Of a stretch of 53,081 bases of DNA, positions 16,700 to 26,087 are shown in pieces (the stretch's first letter is position 1; each line of letters begins with the position of its first letter). The notes under the pieces are model-generated. The model saw only the letters and a program-made list of their open reading frames with translations. It made no database searches and had not been told where the DNA came from. The DNA lies in assembly GCF_017676345.1 (NCBI RefSeq), contig NZ_JAFFZM010000036.1:1-53081 (forward strand), written 5' to 3'. Source of the stretch: Streptomyces smyrnaeus. Its GTDB lineage: Bacteria; Actinomycetota; Actinomycetes; Streptomycetales; Streptomycetaceae. The position numbers were made by a program, and so were the translations under genes.

Positions 16700-17590
16700 C
16701 TACCGGACCGTGGTGCTTTCGTCACCGTCCGGCAGTTCGTGCGCCTCCCGCCGGAACTCCCCGGGGCTGGCGCCGGTCTCGCGCCGGAAGAAGCGGCAGA
16801 AGTAGGCCGGGTCGGCGAACCCCACCTCCCTCGCCACCTGCCGCACCGTCATACCGGTGCCGCCCAGCAGCCGCTTGGCCTCCAGCACCTGTGCGTGCCG
16901 GATCAGCTGTCCGGGCGTACGCCCGGTGGCCGCGCGGACGGCGGCGGTCAGATAGCCGGTGGAGACGCCGAGTTCACCGGCGCACGCCGAGACGGTGCGC
17001 GCGGCGGCGGCGCCCGGCCGCTCCAGCAGGCGGACGAACTGTCCGGCCACAGCGGCGGGACGGGAGCAGGCGGCCTCCGGGTGTGGCATGCCGTCGGGGG
17101 GTTCCTGGGCCGGGAGGCGGTCGGCGTGCACGAGCAGGATGTGCACATAGGCCTGCAGCACCGAGCGCATCCCGCGCTGCGCCTCGCCGTACTCGGTCCG
17201 CATGGCGGACAGCAGGCCGTCGACGCGGGTTGCCGCCGGGCCGGACAGCGGAAGGGAGGGGTGCGTGCTCAACCGGCGCAGCAGCTCCCGGTCCTCCGGG
17301 TGGGCGAGCAGGAACGCCTCGTCGAAGAGGACCACGCAGCCGTGTACTTGTCGGCGCTGCTGCCAGTGGTGGGACTGGCCCGGGGCGATGAAGCACAGGT
17401 GCGGTGGCCGCAGCGGCCAGCGCCGTAGGTCGATCACATGGGTGCCGCTGCCGCGGGTGACGTAGGCGATCTCGTAGAAGGTGTGCCGGTGGGGGTAGGC
17501 GGCGCGGGAGAGCGGTCCGATCGTGTCGAACGTCCCGATGGCGAAGGGGAGCCGGCGGGGCGCCGGCACGTCCAGGCGGTGCAGCGGCAT
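16700..17590 (-). CDS. AraC-family transcriptional regulator
   Basis: The ATG at 17590 gives 296 residues. The N-terminal cupin sensor is shown by YPHRHTFYEIAYVTRGSGTH and FIAPGQSHHW. The C-terminal double HTH includes VSTGYLTAAVRAATGRTPGQ and VRQVAREVGFADPAYFCRFF followed by RRETGASPGEFR, the strongest AraC signature. It resembles regulators of aromatic or sugar catabolism and lies just upstream of the dioxygenase gene. The open frame extends further upstream, but that part overlaps the divergent promoter region and has no family similarity. Confidence 0.92.
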   Translation of the reverse strand: MPLHRLDVPAPRRLPFAIGTFDTIGPLSRAAYPHRHTFYEIAYVTRGSGTHVIDLRRWPLRPPHLCFIAPGQSHHWQQRRQVHGCVVLFDEAFLLAHPEDRELLRRLSTHPSLPLSGPAATRVDGLLSAMRTEYGEAQRGMRSVLQAYVHILLVHADRLPAQEPPDGMPHPEAACSRPAAVAGQFVRLLERPGAAAARTVSACAGELGVSTGYLTAAVRAATGRTPGQLIRHAQVLEAKRLLGGTGMTVRQVAREVGFADPAYFCRFFRRETGASPGEFRREAHELPDGDESTTVR

Positions 17591-17724
17591 GGTGCGGGGC
17601 CCCTGCCGAGAGCTGTGTCCCGTCTCCACGCGCCGCTCCTCTCCCGTGGGTGCCGCCCGAGTCCCGTGGGCGTCCGCCCGAGGAGTTACCCGGGGCGGTG
17701 GACCGGGCACCGGGAAAAAGTCAT

Positions 17725-17738
17725 GCAAGCACGCTTGC
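17725..17738. promoter_or_regulatory. Operator candidate of the AtuA/carboxylase operon
   Basis: GCAAGC and GCTTGC are a perfect inverted repeat around AC, followed by TTG and a run of five T. It lies 104 bases upstream of the first gene of the operon whose last gene encodes a TetR protein. Motifs of the CAAGC-N-GCTTG type are common TetR operators in actinomycetes. Confidence 0.6.
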
Positions 17739-17841
17739 TTGTTTTTACCGAGGCTGCCACTCTCGGTGCGACGGACGGCGGTCGGGGCCTGCTGGGCGCG
17801 CACCGGCCCGCCGACGCCGCGACACAGGGGAGGGGCGGACG

Positions 17842-18696
17842 GTGGCCGTATCGCAGGGCGTGCTCGGCGAGTTGCTGGCGGAGCTGCGGGCCGAGAGCGC
17901 GGAGGTGGAGCGGCTGGTCGTCGATCTGCCGCCGGCCGCCTGGGCCGCGCCCACACCCGCGGCCGGATGGACCGTCGCACACCAGATCGCCCACCTGGCG
18001 TGGACCGACGAGCGGGCGCTGCTCGCCGCGACCGACGCGGAGGCCTTCCGCCGCGAGACCGAGGCGTACGCGGCCCGGCCCGAAGCGGCCGACTTCGTCG
18101 ACGACGGCGCCGAGGCGGGCGCCCGGCTGCCGCACGGCGAGTCGCTGGAGCGCTGGCGGGCGGGGCGCGAGGCGCTGCAGGGAGCGCTGGCCGGGCTGGC
18201 CCCTGGTGTGCGGCTGCCCTGGTACGGCACGTCGATGAGCGCGGCGAGCATGGCGACGGCGCGGCTCATGGAGACCTGGGTGCACGGGACGGATGTCGCC
18301 GACGCCCTCGGCCTCGTACGGGAGCCGACCGCTCGGCTGCGGCACATAGTCCGCCTCGGCGTCCGTGCCCGTGACTTCGCGTACCTGGTGCACGGACTGG
18401 AGCCGCCCGCCGAAGCCTTCCGGGTGGAGACGACGGGCCCCGGCGGCGAACTGTGGACCCACGGCCCCGAGGAGGCGGCCCAGCGGGTGACCGGGGGCGC
18501 TGTCGACTTCTGCCGGCTGGTCACCCAGCGGGTGCACCGGGACGACACCGACCTGCGCGCCGAGGGGGCCGAGGCCGAGCGCTGGCTGAGCATCGCGCAG
18601 GCCTTCGCGGGCCCGCCCGGGAAGGGGCGGGCGCCGTCCCGCGGCCGTCAACCAGAGGTGTCCTCGGGCCGGATGCTGCGCGAGGGGGAGGCGTGA
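17842..18696 (+). CDS. TIGR03084-type protein (maleylpyruvate isomerase N-terminal/DinB-like domain)
   Basis: The GTG at 17842, preceded by GGGGAGGGGCGG, gives 284 residues; the upstream extension to 17650 overlaps the operator and was rejected. The N-terminal helical bundle has GWTVAHQIAHLAWTDERALL, and METWVHGTDVADALG follows in the middle; the His and Glu are the metal ligands in DinB/mycothiol-dependent enzymes. TIGR03084 proteins are regularly found beside AtuA-like and acyl-CoA carboxylase genes, as here. Its role in the pathway is not established. First gene of a seven-gene operon; it overlaps the next gene by four bases (GTGA). Confidence 0.86.
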   Translation: MAVSQGVLGELLAELRAESAEVERLVVDLPPAAWAAPTPAAGWTVAHQIAHLAWTDERALLAATDAEAFRRETEAYAARPEAADFVDDGAEAGARLPHGESLERWRAGREALQGALAGLAPGVRLPWYGTSMSAASMATARLMETWVHGTDVADALGLVREPTARLRHIVRLGVRARDFAYLVHGLEPPAEAFRVETTGPGGELWTHGPEEAAQRVTGGAVDFCRLVTQRVHRDDTDLRAEGAEAERWLSIAQAFAGPPGKGRAPSRGRQPEVSSGRMLREGEA

Positions 18697-20477
18697 GCGT
18701 GCCCGGCCCCGCCACGGGCCGCCCCCGCGAACCCCTGCGGGTCGGGAACGCCTCCGGCTTCTACGGCGACCGCTTCGACGCGCTCACCGAGATGCTGACC
18801 GGCGGCCCGCTGGACGTCCTCACCGGCGACTACCTCGCCGAACTGACCATGCTCATCCTCGGCCGCGACCGGCTGAAGGACCCCGGGCGTGGCTGGGCCA
18901 AGACCTTTCTGCGGCAGCTGGAGGACGGCCTCGGGCTGGCACGGGAGCGCGGCGTCACCCTCGTCACCAACGCGGGCGGCCTCAACCCGGCCGCTCTCGC
19001 CGACGCCGTGCGGGAGTTGAGCGAGCGCGTCGGAGTCCCCGCGCGGGTCGCCCACGTGGAGGGCGACGACCTGCTCGGACGCGGGGGCTGGGGCGAGGGC
19101 GTGCTGACCGCCAACGCGTATCTGGGCGGCGCCGGGATCGCCGCCTGCCTGCGCGCCGGCGCCGATGTCGTGGTCACCGGGCGGGTGGCCGACGCGGCGC
19201 TGGTCAGCGGCTGCGCCGCCGCGCACTTCGGCTGGACCGACGACGACCGGGACCGGCTCGCCGGTGCCGTCGTCGCCGGGCACGTACTGGAGTGCGGGAC
19301 GCAGGCGACGGGCGGCAACTACGCCTTCTTCGTCCGCGACGGCATCGATGTGCGCCACCCCGGGTTCCCCCTCGCCGAGATCGCGGCGGACGGCTCGTCG
19401 GTGGTGACCAAGCACCCGGGGACCGGCGGCGCGGTGACCGTGGGCACCGTCACGGCGCAGCTCCTCTACGAGACCGCCGGGCCGCGCTACCCGGGCCCCG
19501 ATGTCACCGCCCGCCTGGACACCGTGCGGCTCGCACAGGAGGGCCCCGACCGGGTCCGGATCGAGGGGGCCCGCGGAGAGCCCCGCCCCGGCACCCTCAA
19601 GGTGGGGCTCACCCGGCTCGGCGGCTTCCGCAACGCGGTCACCTTCGTGCTGACCGGCCTCGATGTGGAGGCCAAGGCGGCCCTTGTACGGGAGCAGATG
19701 GAGGCCGCCTTCGCACGGGCCGGGACACGGCGCCCGCGAGAGGTGAGCTGGAATCTGGTCCGCACCGGCCGGCCGGACGCCGATGTGCAGGAGGAAGCCG
19801 GCGCGCTGCTGCGGCTGGTGGTGCGCGACGCGGACGAGAACGTCGTCGGCCGCGCCGTCTCCGCGCCCGCCGTCGAACTGGCCCTCGCGAGCTACCCGGG
19901 ATTCCATGTGACGGCGCCACCCGCACGACCGGCGCCCTACGGGGTGTTCGAGGCGGCGTACGTACCCGCCGAGGGGGTGCCGCATGTCGCGGTGCTGCCG
20001 GACGGCACCCGGGCCGATGTCTCCTTCGCGGCCTGTGCGCCCACCACGGCCCCGGTGGACAGCACACCGGCCCCGCTGGCCAGCACACCGCGGGCCGGGC
20101 CGGGGTCCGGTCCCGGCCCGCACCTCGTCCCGTCGCCCACCCGGCGCGCCCCGCTCGGTCTCGTCGCCGGGGCCCGCAGCGGGGACAAGGGCGCAAGCGC
20201 CAACATCGGCGTATGGGCCCGCGACGCGGACCCGGAGATCCACGACTGGCTCCGCGCCACCCTCACCGTCGCCAGGCTGCGCCAACTCCTCCCCGAGACC
20301 GCCGGGCTGGAGATCACCCGGCACGAACTCCCCAACCTCGCGGCCCTCAACTTCATCGTCGACGGCATCCTCGGCGAAGGCGTGGCGTCGCAGCACCGGT
20401 TCGACCCGCAGGCCAAGGCGCTCGGCGAATGGCTGCGCTCGCGCCACCTCGACATACCGGAGGTGTTCCTCCCATGA
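18693..20477 (+). CDS. AtuA-like acyclic terpene utilisation family protein
   Basis: 594 residues from GTG 18693, with GAGGGGGAGG just upstream. The N-terminal two thirds are the AtuA domain (formerly DUF1446), beginning LRVGNASGFYGDRFDA and containing TGDYLAELTM, GGLNPAALADAV and ECGTQATGGNYAFF. The C-terminal 110 residues are the AtuA-associated ferredoxin-fold domain with GARSGDKGASANIGVWA. A Pro/Thr/Ser-rich linker (TAPVDSTPAPLASTP) joins them. AtuA is needed for citronellol and geraniol growth in Pseudomonas, but its reaction is unknown. It overlaps both neighbours by four bases, so all three are translationally coupled. Confidence 0.92.
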   Translation: MSVPGPATGRPREPLRVGNASGFYGDRFDALTEMLTGGPLDVLTGDYLAELTMLILGRDRLKDPGRGWAKTFLRQLEDGLGLARERGVTLVTNAGGLNPAALADAVRELSERVGVPARVAHVEGDDLLGRGGWGEGVLTANAYLGGAGIAACLRAGADVVVTGRVADAALVSGCAAAHFGWTDDDRDRLAGAVVAGHVLECGTQATGGNYAFFVRDGIDVRHPGFPLAEIAADGSSVVTKHPGTGGAVTVGTVTAQLLYETAGPRYPGPDVTARLDTVRLAQEGPDRVRIEGARGEPRPGTLKVGLTRLGGFRNAVTFVLTGLDVEAKAALVREQMEAAFARAGTRRPREVSWNLVRTGRPDADVQEEAGALLRLVVRDADENVVGRAVSAPAVELALASYPGFHVTAPPARPAPYGVFEAAYVPAEGVPHVAVLPDGTRADVSFAACAPTTAPVDSTPAPLASTPRAGPGSGPGPHLVPSPTRRAPLGLVAGARSGDKGASANIGVWARDADPEIHDWLRATLTVARLRQLLPETAGLEITRHELPNLAALNFIVDGILGEGVASQHRFDPQAKALGEWLRSRHLDIPEVFLP

Positions 20478-22075
20478 GCGCCCTCAACAGCTCCCTCGAT
20501 GTGGCGGCCCCCGAGTACGCGGACAACCGCGCCGCGATGCTCGGCAAGCTCGAAGAGCTGGACGCCGAGCAGGCCAAGGCCCTCGCGGGCGGCGGCGAGA
20601 AGTATCTGGCGCGGCACCGCTCACGCGGCAAGCTGCCGGCCCGGGAGCGGATCGAACTGCTCCTCGATCCGGACACCCCGTTCCTGGAGCTGTCCCCGCT
20701 CGCCGCGTGGGGCAGCGACTACACCACCGGGGCCTCGCTGGTGGCCGGTATCGGTGTCATCGAGGGCGTCGAGTGCCTGATCACCGCGAACGACCCCACC
20801 GTACGCGGCGGCGCCAGCAACCCGTGGACGCTGAAGAAGGCACTGCGGGCCAACGAGATCGCCTACGCCAACCGGCTGCCCTGTGTGAGCCTGGTGGAGA
20901 GCGGCGGCGCCGATCTGCCCAGCCAGAAGGAGATCTTCATTCCCGGAGGCGCTCTCTTCCGGGACATCACCAGGCTCTCGGAAGCGGGCATCCCGACCAT
21001 CGCCGTCGTCTTCGGCAACTCGACGGCCGGCGGTGCCTACATCCCCGGGATGTCGGACCACGTGATCATGGTCAAGGAGCGCGCCAAGGTGTTCCTCGGC
21101 GGGCCGCCGCTGGTGAAGATGGCCACCGGCGAGGAGGCCGGCGACGAGGAGCTGGGCGGCGCCGACATGCATGCCCGCGTCTCGGGGCTCGCCGACCACT
21201 ACGCGCTGGACGAACCCGACGCGCTGCGCCGGGCCCGCCGGGTGGTCGCCCGCCTCAACTGGCGCAAGGCGCACCCGGACCCGACCTGCGAGGTACGGGA
21301 GCCGCTGTACGACCCGGAGGAACTTCTCGGCATCGTCCCCGACGATCTGAAGGTGCCGTTCGATCCGCGCGAGGTGATCGCCCGGATCGTCGACGGCTCC
21401 GAGTTCGACGAGTTCAAGCCGCTGTACGGAGCCAGCCTGGTGACCGGGTGGGCGCGACTGCACGGCTACCCCGTCGGCATCCTCGCCAATGCGCAAGGCG
21501 TGTTGTTCAGCGAGGAGTCGCAGAAGGCCACCCAGTTCATCCAGCTCGCCAACCAGCGCGACATCCCGCTGCTGTTCCTGCACAACACCACCGGTTACAT
21601 GGTCGGCAAGGAGTACGAGCAGGGCGGCATCGTCAAGCACGGCTCCATGATGATCAACGCCGTCTCCAACTCGAAGGTCCCGCACCTGTCCGTGCTGCTG
21701 GGCGCCAGCTACGGCGCCGGGCACTACGGGATGTGCGGCCGCGCCTACGAGCCCCGGTTCCTGTTCGCCTGGCCCAGCGCCAAGTCGGCCGTCATGGGAC
21801 CGCAGCAGCTCGCCGGGGTGCTGTCGATGGTGATGCGCGAGTCGGCCGCCGCCAAGGGCAAGCCGTTCGACGAGGAGGCGGACGCCGGGCTGCGGGCCAT
21901 GGTCGAGCAGCAGATCGAGAGCGAGTCGCTGCCGATGTTCCTGTCCGGGCGGCTCTACGACGACGGCGTCATCGACCCGCGCGACACCCGCACCGTCCTC
22001 GGCATCTGCCTGTCCGCCGTCCACACCGCGCCGGTACGCGGGGCCCGCGGTGGCTTCGGCATCTTCCGGATGTGA
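20474..22075 (+). CDS. Acyl-CoA carboxylase carboxyltransferase (beta) subunit
   Basis: 533 residues, the usual size for methylcrotonyl- or geranyl-CoA carboxylase beta subunits. The tandem crotonase-like halves include LVESGGADLPSQ, GNSTAGGAYIPGMSDH, GGPPLVKMATGEE and, in the second half, NTTGYMVGKEYEQGGIVKHG and GASYGAGHYGMCGRAY. Around residues 154 to 162 it reads IFIPGGALF, where methylcrotonyl-CoA carboxylases as I recall them have a bulkier FPD-x-x-HFGR segment; the small residues are closer to geranyl-CoA carboxylase. With the biotin subunit it should carboxylate a beta-methyl-branched enoyl-CoA. Starts on the ATGA overlap with the AtuA-like gene. Confidence 0.94.
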   Translation: MSALNSSLDVAAPEYADNRAAMLGKLEELDAEQAKALAGGGEKYLARHRSRGKLPARERIELLLDPDTPFLELSPLAAWGSDYTTGASLVAGIGVIEGVECLITANDPTVRGGASNPWTLKKALRANEIAYANRLPCVSLVESGGADLPSQKEIFIPGGALFRDITRLSEAGIPTIAVVFGNSTAGGAYIPGMSDHVIMVKERAKVFLGGPPLVKMATGEEAGDEELGGADMHARVSGLADHYALDEPDALRRARRVVARLNWRKAHPDPTCEVREPLYDPEELLGIVPDDLKVPFDPREVIARIVDGSEFDEFKPLYGASLVTGWARLHGYPVGILANAQGVLFSEESQKATQFIQLANQRDIPLLFLHNTTGYMVGKEYEQGGIVKHGSMMINAVSNSKVPHLSVLLGASYGAGHYGMCGRAYEPRFLFAWPSAKSAVMGPQQLAGVLSMVMRESAAAKGKPFDEEADAGLRAMVEQQIESESLPMFLSGRLYDDGVIDPRDTRTVLGICLSAVHTAPVRGARGGFGIFRM

Positions 22076-22104
22076 GCCGCGAACAGCGGGAGAGGGAGCA
22101 GCGA

Positions 22105-24063
22105 ATGATCCGTTCCGTACTGGTCGCCAACCGCGGTGAGATCGCCCGGCGCGTCTTTCGCACCTGCCGGGAACTGGGCATCAGCACCGTCGCCGTGCAC
22201 TCCGAGGCGGACGCCGGGCAGCCGCACGCCCACGAGGCCGACGCCGCCGTGCTGCTGCCGGGCAGCACACCCGCCGACACCTATCTGCGCGGGGACCTCG
22301 TGGTGCGGGCCGCGCTGGCGGCGGGTGCCGACGCCGTCCACCCCGGTTACGGCTTCCTCTCCGAGAACGCCGGCTTCGCCCGCGCCGTCCAGGCCGCGGG
22401 GCTGACCTGGATCGGGCCGCCGCCGGCCGCGATCGAGGCGATGGCCTCCAAGACCGCCGCCAAGAAGCTGCTGGCCGGGGCCGGGGTGCCGCTGCCCGAG
22501 TCGCTGGAGCCGCACCGGGTACGGGAGGCGGACCTGCCCGTGCTGGTCAAGGCGGCGGCCGGCGGCGGCGGACGCGGCATGCGCATCGTGCGCGACGTGG
22601 CGGCGCTGGACGGTGAACTCGCCGCCGCGCGGGCCGAGGCGACAGCCGCCTTCGGCGACGGGGAGGTGTTCGTCGAGCCGTACATCGAACGGGGACGACA
22701 CGTCGAGGTGCAGGTGCTCGCGGACACCCGGGGCGCGGTCTGGGCGCTCGGCACCCGGGACTGCTCGCTGCAGCGGCGGCACCAGAAGGTCGTCGAGGAG
22801 GCACCGGCGCCGGGGCTGGACGCTCAGCTGCGGGACACGCTGGAGCGGGCCGCCGTGGCGGCGGCCCGCGCCGTGGACTACGTGGGCGCGGGCACCGTCG
22901 AGTTCCTCGTCTCGGCCGAGGGCCGGCCCTTCTTCCTGGAGATGAACACCCGCCTGCAGGTCGAGCACCCGGTCACCGAACTCGTCCACGGCCTGGACCT
23001 GGTCGCGCACCAGATCGCCGTCGCCGAAGGCGCCCCGCTGCCGTCCGAGGCACCACCCGCCGCCCAGGGCCACGCCGTGGAGGCCCGCCTCTACGCGGAG
23101 GACCCCGCCCGCGACTGGCAGCCGCAGACCGGTCGGCTGTGGCGGTTCCAGGTGCCGGGGGAGGTACGCGTGGACGCCGGTGTCACGGACGGCTGCGAGA
23201 TCGGGATGCACTACGACCCGATGCTCGCCAAGGTCGTCGCCTGGGCGCCGACCCGTGCGGGTGCGATCCGGAAGCTGGCCCGCGCACTGGAGACCGCCAC
23301 CGTGCACGGGCCGGTCACCAACCGGGACCTGCTGGTGCGCTCGCTGCGCCATCGCGACTTCTGCGACCTCGACGCGGGGCGCCTGGACACCGGGTTCTAC
23401 GAACGGAACCTGGCGGAGCTGACCGCCCCCGAGGCCGCCCCCGACCGGGAGTCCGAGGGCGCTCGGTACGCGCTGGTGGCCGCCGCGCTGGCCGAGGCGG
23501 TGCGCGACGAGCCGGGTCAGGGGCGGCCCTCTCGGCCACGGGTCGCGGCCCGGTCGGGCGGCTGGCGCAATGTGCCCTCGGCGCCCGCGAGCCGGCGGTA
23601 CGTGGCCGGGGACGGCACCGAGCACGAGGTGCGGTACGTCTGGACGCGGGGCGGCGTCGCCCCCGAGCCCGCCGCGTACCCGGGGCTGCGGGCCGTCGAC
23701 GTGCGGCCCGACGCGGTGGTCCTGGAGGTGGCGGGGGTCCGGCGGCGGTTCCCGGTCGCCGTCTACGGCGACCGCGTCTTCGTCGGCCGGCACGCCTTCA
23801 CGGCCCAGCCGCGCCTCGCCGAGCCCGAGGCCGCCGCCGCGCCGGGATCGCTGCTCGCCCCGATGCCGGGCACGGTGGTACGGCTGGGCCGGGGCGTCGC
23901 GGAGGGGGCCGAAGTCGTCGCGGGCCAGCCGCTGTTGTGGCTGGAGGCGATGAAGATGGAGCACCGCGTGGTGGCCCCCACCGACGGGAGGGTCACCGCC
24001 TTGCACGTCGCCGCCGGACACCAGGTGGAGGTGGGTGCGGTCCTGGCGGTGGTCACCGCCTGA
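22105..24063 (+). CDS. Acyl-CoA carboxylase alpha subunit (biotin carboxylase and biotin carrier)
   Basis: 652 residues. The biotin carboxylase part (about 1-445) shows VLVANRGEIARR, ATP-grasp AAAGGGGRGMRIV, EMNTRLQVEHPVTE and MHYDPMLAKVVAW. A linker (about 450-570) is followed by the biotinyl carrier domain with LLAPMPGTVVRL and EAMKMEH, where Lys617 carries biotin. It carboxylates biotin with ATP and bicarbonate and hands the carboxyl to the beta subunit encoded 29 bases upstream. The ATG at 22105 has GGGAGAGGGAGCAGCGA before it. Confidence 0.95.
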   Translation: MIRSVLVANRGEIARRVFRTCRELGISTVAVHSEADAGQPHAHEADAAVLLPGSTPADTYLRGDLVVRAALAAGADAVHPGYGFLSENAGFARAVQAAGLTWIGPPPAAIEAMASKTAAKKLLAGAGVPLPESLEPHRVREADLPVLVKAAAGGGGRGMRIVRDVAALDGELAAARAEATAAFGDGEVFVEPYIERGRHVEVQVLADTRGAVWALGTRDCSLQRRHQKVVEEAPAPGLDAQLRDTLERAAVAAARAVDYVGAGTVEFLVSAEGRPFFLEMNTRLQVEHPVTELVHGLDLVAHQIAVAEGAPLPSEAPPAAQGHAVEARLYAEDPARDWQPQTGRLWRFQVPGEVRVDAGVTDGCEIGMHYDPMLAKVVAWAPTRAGAIRKLARALETATVHGPVTNRDLLVRSLRHRDFCDLDAGRLDTGFYERNLAELTAPEAAPDRESEGARYALVAAALAEAVRDEPGQGRPSRPRVAARSGGWRNVPSAPASRRYVAGDGTEHEVRYVWTRGGVAPEPAAYPGLRAVDVRPDAVVLEVAGVRRRFPVAVYGDRVFVGRHAFTAQPRLAEPEAAAAPGSLLAPMPGTVVRLGRGVAEGAEVVAGQPLLWLEAMKMEHRVVAPTDGRVTALHVAAGHQVEVGAVLAVVTA

Positions 24064-24135
24064 ACGCTCCGGGGGTGGCCCCGGCGCACAGCGTGAGCAG
24101 GGGCCTGAGGCCCGAGAAGTCGGAAGGGGACATCC

Positions 24136-25302
24136 ATGACCGCGCTCATCGAGACCGACGAACAGACGGCGCTGCGCACCTCGGTCGCGGCACTGGGCAA
24201 ACGCTACGGACGCGACTACTTCGCACAGGTCGTCGCGGACGGCACCCACACGGACGCCCTGTGGGAGGAGGCCGCGAAGCTCGGCTACCTCGGGGTCAAC
24301 CTCCCGGAGGCCTACGGCGGTGGAGGCTCCGGCATCGCCGAGCTGTCCATCGTGCTGGAGGAACTCGGCGCAGCCGGCTGCCCCCTCCTGATGCTGGTGG
24401 TCTCACCGGCGATCTGCGGCACGGTGATAGCCCGCTTCGGTACGCAGGAGCAGAAGCGGACCTGGCTCCCCGGGCTGGCGGACGGCACCCGCAAGATGGC
24501 GTTCGGCATCACGGAGCCCGACGCCGGGTCCAACTCGCACCGCATCACGACGACGGCGCGTCGGGACCCGGCCACCGGCGAGTGGCTGCTGACCGGCCGG
24601 AAGGTCTTCATCTCGGGGGTCGACATCGCGGATGCGACCTTGATCGTGGGCCGTACCCAGGACGCCCGTACGGGAAAGCTGAAGCCCTGCCTGTTCATCG
24701 TCCCCCGCGACGCCCCCGGGTTCTCGCGCAACCCGATCGACATGGAGATCGACGCTCCGGAGAAGCAGTTCGAGCTGGTGCTGGACGAGGTGCGGCTGCC
24801 CGCCGACGCCCTCGTCGGGGAGGAGGACGCGGGGCTCCTGCAGCTGTTCGCCGGGCTGAATCCGGAGCGCATCATGACGGCGGCGTTCGCGCTCGGGATG
24901 GCGCGCTACGCGATCGGGCGGGCGCTGGAGTACGCGCGTACCCGGCAGGTGTGGAAGGAGGCGATCGGCGCCCACCAGGCGATCGCGCACCCGCTGGCCC
25001 AGGCGCACATCGAGGTGGAGTGCGCGCGGCTGATGACGCAGAAGGCGGCGCGGCTCTACGACGCGGGGGACGACGTCGGCGCGGGCGAGGCGGCGAACAT
25101 GGCCAAGTACGCGGCGGGGGAGGCGTGCGTGCGTGCGGTGGACCAGTCGGTGCACACGCTGGGCGGCAACGGCCTCACCCGGGAGTACGGGCTGGCGGCG
25201 CTGATCACCGCCTCCCGGGTGGCGCGGATCGCCCCGGTGAGCCGGGAGATGATCCTCAACTACGTCTCCCACCAGACCCTCGGCCTCCCGAAGTCCTACT
25301 GA
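24136..25302 (+). CDS. Acyl-CoA dehydrogenase
   Basis: 388 residues. FAD and substrate motifs are intact: MAFGITEPDAGSNSHRI, WLLTGRKVFISG, AYAL-type region (here AFALGMARYAIGRALEYART) and the C-terminal LGGNGLTREYG helix. It should introduce the alpha-beta double bond into an acyl-CoA, probably citronellyl-CoA- or isovaleryl-like, ahead of the carboxylase. A 72-base gap separates it from the carboxylase subunit, and a GGAAGGGG Shine-Dalgarno precedes the ATG. Its stop overlaps the start of the hydratase (TGATG). Confidence 0.94.
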   Translation: MTALIETDEQTALRTSVAALGKRYGRDYFAQVVADGTHTDALWEEAAKLGYLGVNLPEAYGGGGSGIAELSIVLEELGAAGCPLLMLVVSPAICGTVIARFGTQEQKRTWLPGLADGTRKMAFGITEPDAGSNSHRITTTARRDPATGEWLLTGRKVFISGVDIADATLIVGRTQDARTGKLKPCLFIVPRDAPGFSRNPIDMEIDAPEKQFELVLDEVRLPADALVGEEDAGLLQLFAGLNPERIMTAAFALGMARYAIGRALEYARTRQVWKEAIGAHQAIAHPLAQAHIEVECARLMTQKAARLYDAGDDVGAGEAANMAKYAAGEACVRAVDQSVHTLGGNGLTREYGLAALITASRVARIAPVSREMILNYVSHQTLGLPKSY

Positions 25303-26087
25303 TGGGCGGGGCGAAGAGGCTGCTGTCCACCGCGACCGGGGCGGGCGTGCGCACCCTCACCCTCGACTCCCCGCACAACCGCAACGCGCTCTCCGCCGAC
25401 CTGGTGGGCCGGATGTACGCGGAGCTGGAACGCGCCCGTGCGGACAGCGACGTGCGGGCGGTGCTGCTCACCCACACCGGCAACACCTTCTGCGCGGGTG
25501 CGGATCTGAGCGAGGCGAGCGCGCACGACGCGCCGAGCGACGGGCCCCGGGAGCTGGCGCGGCTGCTGCGTACGCTCGTCGCCTTCCCCAAGCCGGTCGT
25601 CGCGCGGGTCACCGGGCACGTCCGCGCGGGCGGCACCGGGCTGCTGGCGGCCTGCGACATCTCCGTCGCGGGCCCGGAGGCGACCTTCGCCTTCACGGAG
25701 GCGCGGATCGGGGTGGCTCCGGCGGTCGTCTCGATGCCGGTGCTGCCCCGGACGGACCCCCGGGCGATGGCCCGGTACTACCTGACGGGCGAGCGGTTCG
25801 GTGCTCAGGAGGCGGCCCGGATCGGGCTGGTGACGCTGGCCGCCGACGATCCGGACGAGGTGCTGGCGCCGGTGCTCGACGGGCTGCGACGCGGCTCCCC
25901 GCAAGGGCTGGCGGAGTCGAAGCGGCTGGTCACCCGGGAGGTGCTGGCCGCGTTCGACCGGGACACCGGTACGCTCGCTGAACTGTCGGCGCGGCTGTTC
26001 GCGTCGGACGAGGCCCGCGAGGGCATGACGGCCTTCCTCGAACGACGGGAGCCCGAATGGACAGTGCGGCAGGCGCCCGTGCGGTGA
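25302..26087 (+). CDS. Enoyl-CoA hydratase/isomerase family protein
   Basis: 261 residues, crotonase fold. Motifs: LDSPHNRNALS, THTGNTFCAGADLSE for the first oxyanion loop, VTGHVRAGGTGLLAACDISV for the second, and FTEARIGVAPAVVS with the catalytic-position Glu. In the operon it should hydrate the glutaconyl-type product of the carboxylase. The ATG lies in a TGATG overlap with the dehydrogenase. The 3' end overlaps the following TetR gene by 31 bases in another frame. Confidence 0.93.
   Translation: MGGAKRLLSTATGAGVRTLTLDSPHNRNALSADLVGRMYAELERARADSDVRAVLLTHTGNTFCAGADLSEASAHDAPSDGPRELARLLRTLVAFPKPVVARVTGHVRAGGTGLLAACDISVAGPEATFAFTEARIGVAPAVVSMPVLPRTDPRAMARYYLTGERFGAQEAARIGLVTLAADDPDEVLAPVLDGLRRGSPQGLAESKRLVTREVLAAFDRDTGTLAELSARLFASDEAREGMTAFLERREPEWTVRQAPVR

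Noticed and set aside
17650..17841. Longer N terminus for the TIGR03084 gene
   Set aside because: It would place coding sequence over the operator palindrome and its product is Arg/Gly-rich; GTG 17842 has a clear Shine-Dalgarno.
20621..24249. Two long minus-strand frames opposite the carboxylase subunits
   Set aside because: Same shadow effect; the plus strand encodes complete beta and alpha subunits with biotin and ATP-grasp motifs.
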